Origin: Planctomycetota bacterium
Lineage (GTDB): Bacteria > Planctomycetota > UBA8742 > UBA2392
Direction of reading: 5' to 3'
Length of the DNA: 50,899 nt
Assembly (NCBI GenBank): GCA_020425605.1
Contig: JAGQRH010000027.1
Location: forward strand, 1-50,899
Part shown: one piece after another, positions 47,416 to 50,899 of the stretch
How the letters are laid out: each line of letters starts with the position of its first letter
Position numbering within the stretch: the stretch's first letter is position 1
Program-made: the position numbers and the translations under genes
The notes under the pieces: model-generated
The model's input: only the letters and a program-made list of their open reading frames with translations
The model's database searches: none
What the model was told of the DNA's origin: nothing

Positions 47416-50106
47416 ATGAACGAGCCCGAGAACAATAAGGAAGAAACCGTGCCGGAAACTCCGGCGGCGGATGCAGATTCTGCGGGCGCAAAGCCAAAGA
47501 AGGCTGCCGCGAAGAAGAAGCCTGCCGCAAAGAAGTCCGGCGTAAAGAAGCCTGCGGCGAAGAAGAAGACCGCCAAGAAGAAATCGAAGAAGAAGGGCGC
47601 AAAGGGCAAGGCCACCCGCCGCGGCAAGCCGCTGGTCATTGTGGAGTCGCCGGCCAAGGCAAAGACGATCAACCGCTACCTCGGCGACGGCTACATTGTG
47701 AAGGCCAGCGTTGGACACGTGCGCGACTTGCCGAAGTCGAAGCTTGGCATTGACGTTGAGCACGACTTCGAGCCGCAGTACCTGACCATCCGCGGCAAGA
47801 AGGACATCATCAAGGAGCTCAAGACCGCCGCGGCCAAGGCCAAAGTCGTCTACCTAGCGCCTGACCCTGACCGTGAGGGCGAAGCAATTGCATGGCACTT
47901 GAAGGAAGCGCTTGGGCTGGATGACGTCCGCGCCAAGCGCGTGACGTTCAATGAAATCACCAAGAAGGCGATCCAGCACGCATTTGAGAACCCGCGCGAG
48001 ATTGCCACGAACCTGGTTAACGCGCAGCAGGCCCGCCGCATGCTGGACAGGCTGGTGGGCTACAAGCTTAGCCCGCTGCTGTGGAAGAAAGTGTTTCGCG
48101 GCCTCAGTGCCGGACGGGTCCAGTCGGTTGCGCTGCGTGTGGTCGTCGAGCGTGAACGCGAGATTATGGCGTTCAAGCCTGAGGAATACTGGACCGTTGC
48201 CGCGTTCCTTGGGAAGCAGGAACTCGACGACGACGGTAAGGAGGCGCTGGCCAAGTTCCTCGCTGCCTACCACGGTGTGACTCGAGAGGAAGAAGCTGCC
48301 GACAACAAGCCTGAGTCCGACAACGACGAAGACACAGACGACGCAGCCGAACAGGCCGACAAGGCACCGAAAGAAAAACCAAAGCTGCCGGAAGGCGTCT
48401 TCCATGCAGACCTGAAGCAGTACAAGGGTGAGAAGCTGCAGCTGGGTAGCCAGGAAGACGTCGATGCCCTGCTGGCGGACATCAGCGGCAAGGCTTTCGC
48501 CGTCACGAAGATCGAGAAGAAAGAACGTCGAGATCGCCCGAAGCCGCCGTTCATTACCAGCACACTCCAGCAGGCCGCCAGCACGCGTCTGGGCTTCGGC
48601 GCACGCAAGACCATGCAGATCGCGCAGCGCCTGTACGAAGGTATAGCAATCGGCGAAGACGGCCCGACCGGTCTGATCACTTACATGCGAACCGATAGTC
48701 TGCACATGTCGGACTTTGCGGTGAATGACGCGCGGGAAATGATCCAGCGCGAGTTCGGCGAACGCTATCTCCCTGAAAAGGGCGTGTTCTACAAAAGCAG
48801 CAAACGCGCCCAGGCGGCACACGAAGCGATCCGCCCTTCAAGCGTCGCACGCACGCCGGACAGCGTGGCGCGTTTCCTTGAGAAGGACCAGCTTCGCCTC
48901 TACACGATGATCTGGGAGCGTTTTGTTGCCTGCCAGATGAACCCGGCTGTCTATGAAGTCACCACCATCGACATTGAAGCCGGCGATGCCCTGTTCCGTA
49001 CCAGCGGCAAGAGACTGCTGTTTGACGGTCACGCTCGCATCACAGGCGTGAAGCTGGATAAGGACGAGCAGCTGATGCCGGAGCTGCACGAGGGCGAGAA
49101 GCTCACGGATCATCGCGTCCAGCCGGACCAGCATTTTACCCAGCCGCCGCCGCGCTACACGGAGGCAAGCCTGGTCAAGACGCTGGAAAAAGAAGGCATC
49201 GGCCGGCCGAGTACCTACGCCAGCATCATCGGCACGATCCAGGACCGTTTCTACGTGCGCGGGGACAAGCGCCGCCTGTTCGCGACCGAGTTGGGCATGC
49301 TGGTCAACGACATGCTGGTTGGCAATTTCCAGCGCATCATGCAGACGGACTTCACCAGCAAGATGGAAGCGCAGCTCGACAAGATCGAAGACGGCGAGCT
49401 CGACTGGGTTGAGGTCCTGCGGAATTTTTACGCCATCTTCGCCGAAGAGCTGGCCGAAGCCGAAGTCAACATCGAGAAGGTCAAGGGCAAGCCGGCACTG
49501 GATGAAAACGGCGAGTTGATGCCCTGCCCGGTCTGCGGCAGCGAGATGATCGAGCGCTGGAGCCGCTTTGGCAAGTTCTACGGCTGCACAAAGTTCCCCG
49601 ATTGCAAGGGAACCGTGCCGCTCAATCGCGACGGCAAGATCCTGCGCGTGAAGAAGGAAGACCTGGAGTGCCCGGAGTGCGGCAAGGAGCTTGTGGTGCG
49701 CATGAGTCGCCGCGGGCCGTTCCTGGGTTGCAGCACGTTCCCGGCCTGCCGTGGCACGCGCAGCCTCGAGAGCGAAAAGTCGCTCCGCCAGCTCAAGACC
49801 GAGGCTGAATTCGCGGGGCTGTCTTGCGACCAGTGCGGCAAGCCGATGAATGTCAAGTTCTTCCGGGGGCGGCCGTTCATCGGCTGCAGCGGATATCCGG
49901 ATTGCAAGAACACCTACAACCCGACCAAGGCCCGCGCCGCTATCGAAGACGGCAGCCTGAAGCGCGACGAAGTCAAGGTCAAAGAAGCGGAAGAGAAGTA
50001 CGAGCGCATCAAGGCCGAGCGCGAAGAAGAAGAGAAAGCCGACAAGGAGAGGGCCGAAGGCGCCGGAGAGTCCAGTGACGAGCCCTCTGAAGAGCTAGCC
50101 AAGTAG
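47416..50106 (+). CDS. topA: DNA topoisomerase I with lysine-rich N-terminal tail
   Basis: The 896-residue type IA topoisomerase relaxes negative supercoils. After a ~75-residue tail packed with Lys/Ala/Pro, the Toprim domain starts at L-V-I-V-E-S-P-A-K-A-K-T and has D-P-D-R-E-G-E-A-I-A-W-H. The catalytic tyrosine is Tyr423 in G-L-I-T-Y-M-R-T-D-S. Three C-terminal C4 zinc ribbons follow (C-P-V-C-G, C-P-E-C-G and C-D-Q-C-G, each with a later pair such as C-T-K-F-P-D-C). An acidic insertion (~290-325) lies inside the core. The last ~60 residues are Glu/Lys-rich. Confidence 0.96.
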   Translation: MNEPENNKEETVPETPAADADSAGAKPKKAAAKKKPAAKKSGVKKPAAKKKTAKKKSKKKGAKGKATRRGKPLVIVESPAKAKTINRYLGDGYIVKASVGHVRDLPKSKLGIDVEHDFEPQYLTIRGKKDIIKELKTAAAKAKVVYLAPDPDREGEAIAWHLKEALGLDDVRAKRVTFNEITKKAIQHAFENPREIATNLVNAQQARRMLDRLVGYKLSPLLWKKVFRGLSAGRVQSVALRVVVEREREIMAFKPEEYWTVAAFLGKQELDDDGKEALAKFLAAYHGVTREEEAADNKPESDNDEDTDDAAEQADKAPKEKPKLPEGVFHADLKQYKGEKLQLGSQEDVDALLADISGKAFAVTKIEKKERRDRPKPPFITSTLQQAASTRLGFGARKTMQIAQRLYEGIAIGEDGPTGLITYMRTDSLHMSDFAVNDAREMIQREFGERYLPEKGVFYKSSKRAQAAHEAIRPSSVARTPDSVARFLEKDQLRLYTMIWERFVACQMNPAVYEVTTIDIEAGDALFRTSGKRLLFDGHARITGVKLDKDEQLMPELHEGEKLTDHRVQPDQHFTQPPPRYTEASLVKTLEKEGIGRPSTYASIIGTIQDRFYVRGDKRRLFATELGMLVNDMLVGNFQRIMQTDFTSKMEAQLDKIEDGELDWVEVLRNFYAIFAEELAEAEVNIEKVKGKPALDENGELMPCPVCGSEMIERWSRFGKFYGCTKFPDCKGTVPLNRDGKILRVKKEDLECPECGKELVVRMSRRGPFLGCSTFPACRGTRSLESEKSLRQLKTEAEFAGLSCDQCGKPMNVKFFRGRPFIGCSGYPDCKNTYNPTKARAAIEDGSLKRDEVKVKEAEEKYERIKAEREEEEKADKERAEGAGESSDEPSEELAK

Positions 50107-50117
50107 TCATACAAGCA

Positions 50118-50154
50118 AACGGGGCCAGCGATCGCGCGGGCCCCGTTCCTATTT
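50118..50154 (+). terminator. Terminator of topA
   Basis: Stem AACGGGGCC/GGCCCCGTT (50118-50126 with 50139-50147) is followed by CCTATTT. It sits 11 bases after the topA stop. Confidence 0.8.
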
Positions 50155-50190
50155 CCCTGAAATCTTTCCGGCTTCATGGCGTTCTATGAG

Positions 50191-50219
50191 TTGACAGGTC
50201 AAGTCTTGACGTGTAAAGT
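50191..50219 (+). promoter_or_regulatory. Sigma70-type promoter of a short transcript
   Basis: A perfect -35 TTGACA (50191-50196), a 17-base spacer and -10 TAAAGT (50214-50219). Start of transcription is predicted near 50226. It is well placed for the small unit ending at 50370. Confidence 0.65.
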
Positions 50220-50238
50220 CACGGCAAGGAGCAAGGCA

Positions 50239-50313
50239 ATGGCAACGCGCACTTCGTATTCCACACTTACCTGCTCAGGCACAAGCCTGGGTGACGGTAT
50301 TGGTACGGGGTAG
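50239..50313 (+). CDS. Possible 24-residue peptide
   Basis: ATG 50239 to TAG 50311-50313 gives 24 residues rich in Ser, Thr and Gly (M-A-T-R-T-S-Y-S-T-L), with one Cys. AAGGAG at 50226-50231 is a good ribosome binding site, though it would lie at the very 5' end of the predicted RNA. No hydrophobic stretch or known leader-peptide pattern is seen. It may be a chance frame within a small RNA. Confidence 0.35.
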   Translation: MATRTSYSTLTCSGTSLGDGIGTG

Positions 50314-50335
50314 CTGCGGCCAAATGAAACACGAG

Positions 50336-50370
50336 GCCCGTTGCCCACAAGGCAGCGGGCTTTTCTCTTT
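50336..50370 (+). terminator. Intrinsic terminator of the small transcript
   Basis: GCCCGTTGCC pairs with GGCAGCGGGC (50336-50345 with 50351-50360, one T-G wobble) around CACAA and is followed by TTTTCTCTTT. Confidence 0.88.
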
Positions 50371-50392
50371 GACAACTGGTGCGTTCACATCA

Positions 50393-50416
50393 CGGGGCGC
50401 GGTTGCGCGCGCCCCG
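50393..50416. repeat. GC-rich hairpin just before the first tRNA-like gene
   Basis: CGGGGCGCG/CGCGCCCCG (50393-50401 with 50408-50416) is a perfect 9-bp stem with a 6-base loop. It begins 34 and ends 11 bases before the tRNA-like gene and could be a 5'-leader processing structure. Confidence 0.6.
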
Positions 50417-50426
50417 CGACATTCAC

Positions 50427-50505
50427 AGCTCCGTAGACCAATCGGGTAGGAGTCGCCTGACTCAGAATCAGGACAGTGTGGGTTCGAATCCCTCCGGAGC
50501 TACCA
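50427..50505 (+). tRNA. tRNA-like gene, CAG anticodon (Leu) but short variable loop
   Basis: A full cloverleaf can be drawn: acceptor AGCTCCG/CGGAGCT, discriminator A with encoded CCA, D-arm GAC/GTC with GG in the loop, anticodon arm CCTGA-CTCAGAA-TCAGG (T33 present, anticodon CAG), variable loop ACAGT and T-arm GTGGG-TTCGAAT-CCCTC with one T/T mismatch. CAG reads the leucine codon CUG, but bacterial tRNA-Leu normally has a long variable arm, which is absent. Length is 79 with CCA. It shares D-loop and T-arm wording with the gene at 50721. Confidence 0.7.
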
Positions 50506-50571
50506 ATTGCTGGATTGAAGGCGCGAAGCCTGTCGGCCGGTGGCTAGTCCTTCAGTGGACCAGCATCGGCC

Positions 50572-50673
50572 GGGAGTGCAGCGCGAGCGCTGTCCCCCTC
50601 GGTCGGCTGTAAACCGATTGCCAGATGAAAGAGGGGTGGAGGGCAAGTGGTTCGATTCCACCAGCGCCCACCA
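50572..50673 (+). tRNA. tRNA-like element with Tyr (GTA) anticodon arm and long variable arm
   Basis: The 3' half is convincing: anticodon arm GTCGG-CTGTAAA-CCGAT (anticodon GTA, Tyr), a long variable arm closing as TTGCC/GGCAA, T-arm GTGG-TTCGATT-CCAC, and encoded ACCA at 50670-50673. The 5' half is poor. GGGAGTG (50572) pairs only partly with AGCGCCC, GAGCGCT (50585) pairs better but leaves no room for a D-arm, and no normal D-loop GG is seen. It is either a very divergent tRNA-Tyr or a damaged one; the 5' boundary is uncertain. Confidence 0.4.
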
Positions 50674-50720
50674 GGTTTCGACCAGCAGGCCAGACGCGGC
50701 GTCGCTGAAACGGCGCATCT

Positions 50721-50799
50721 GCCGGGGTAGCCCAACTGGGTAGGAGGCACACGGTCGAGAGCCGTGGCAGTGCGGGTTCGAATCCCGCTCCCGGTACCA
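50721..50799 (+). tRNA. tRNA-like gene with non-standard anticodon loop
   Basis: Acceptor GCCGGGG/TCCCGGT (wobble pairs at both ends), TA, D-arm GCC/GGC with loop CAACTGGGTAGGA, anticodon stem CACGG/CCGTG around TCGAGAG, variable loop GCAGT, perfect T-arm GCGGG-TTCGAAT-CCCGC and encoded ACCA. The 7-base loop puts C instead of T at position 33, with anticodon GAG (Leu); opening one pair gives a 9-base loop in which T precedes CGA (Ser). The amino acid is therefore uncertain. Same 79-base layout as the first gene. Confidence 0.6.
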
Positions 50800-50800
50800 T

Positions 50801-50834
50801 CGTTCGCGCCTTCACGCGTTTGAAGGCGCGAACG
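50801..50834. repeat. Perfect 14-bp inverted repeat after the tRNA-like genes
   Basis: CGTTCGCGCCTTCA (50801-50814) and TGAAGGCGCGAACG (50821-50834) enclose a 6-base loop. The right arm's TTGAAGGCGCGAA word also occurs directly at 50515-50527, just after the first tRNA-like gene. A weaker GCCCGCC/GGCGGGC pair follows near 50837-50865. Confidence 0.85.
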
Positions 50835-50899
50835 CTGCCCGCCATAGTTTTTCAGAAGGCGGGCTCGTCGGACGTTCGATGGATCCGTCGGCAGGCCAG

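Larger units (their letters stand above)
50226..50370 (+). ncRNA. Predicted ~145-nt small RNA or small-peptide transcript
   Basis: The stretch lies between a good promoter and a good terminator and encodes no known gene. It contains CAGGC/GCCTG (50276-50289) as an internal hairpin and the terminator stem at its end. It also holds a 24-codon frame (50239-50313) with AAGGAG 7 bases upstream. I do not recognise it as 6S RNA, SRP RNA, tmRNA or RNase P RNA. It could be a regulatory RNA, a leader for the tRNA group, or an mRNA for a tiny peptide. Confidence 0.5.

Noticed and set aside
50427..50799. selC (tRNA-Sec) among the tRNA-like genes, which would fit the selenoprotein
   Set aside because: None has a TCA anticodon or the 8-bp acceptor stem of tRNA-Sec; selC must lie elsewhere if the Sec reading is right.
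50552..50845. Minus-strand frames such as the one ending near 50552 with A-G-F-E-P-A-L-P
   Set aside because: This wording is the well-known false translation of the antisense of tRNA T-arms, and so supports tRNA genes rather than a protein.

Overview
The window is a GC-rich (roughly 60-65% by eye), densely coded bacterial chromosome segment, mostly housekeeping genes. Several signs point to a Gram-negative of the Planctomycetota or a nearby PVC-type lineage: a lipid A gene (lpxA); two proteins with the short N-terminal zinc ribbon (CxxC, about 20 residues, GKRI(R/K)C..C) common in planctomycetes; an FHA-Ser/Thr kinase; large PAS/kinase modules; and a second actin-like ATPase with a long disordered N-terminus. 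The phylum is an inference; no rRNA or other decisive marker is present. TGA is an ordinary stop for many genes here, so the code is standard, apart from one TGA that appears to encode selenocysteine.

Layout. 1-1233: 3' part of mnmG. 1415-4485: a CPXCG-type small protein, then three PAS-only proteins with a flavodoxin translationally coupled in their midst. 4486-8440 (minus): lpxA, a coiled-coil protein, and an actin/MreB-like ATPase with a ~455-residue acidic, repeat-bearing arm. 8471-16460 (mostly plus): zinc-ribbon membrane protein, lipoprotein, a 35-residue very basic protein, alr, flavin reductase, CoA-binding protein, tilS, two hypotheticals, and a glycyl-tRNA synthetase with an insertion. 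16461-16963: gene-free, with a perfect 21-bp hairpin. 16964-23684: a membrane PAS histidine kinase, a single-domain response regulator, a REC-PAS-GGDEF-EAL protein and a small membrane protein, probably one phosphorelay feeding cyclic di-GMP turnover. 23872-30773: gyrA, a DinB-like protein, a B12-type radical SAM protein (minus), a MOSC protein coupled to a membrane-anchored selenocysteine peroxiredoxin-like protein, and a lipoprotein. 30986-35854: a low-complexity zinc-ribbon membrane protein, then mreB-mreC-mreD. 35879-37803 (minus): FHA-Ser/Thr kinase and TetR regulator. 37995-42725: tig-clpP-(TPR protein)-clpX. 42722-44521 (minus): M48 membrane protease. 44629-50106: leuB, manC, ruvX, topA. 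50107-50899: a short promoter-to-terminator transcription unit and three unusual tRNA-like genes.

Most interesting: (i) the in-frame TGA in a Trp-Sec-Pro-Tyr-Cys redox motif followed by a SECIS-like hairpin; (ii) the PAS-only/flavodoxin operon with a shared P-x-L-Q-G motif after four of its five PAS units; (iii) five intergenic gaps each filled by a different iterated short word folded as an inverted repeat; (iv) odd tRNA-like genes beside a ~145-nt predicted small RNA; (v) the actin-like ATPase with short linear motif repeats; (vi) a TPR gene wedged between clpP and clpX.
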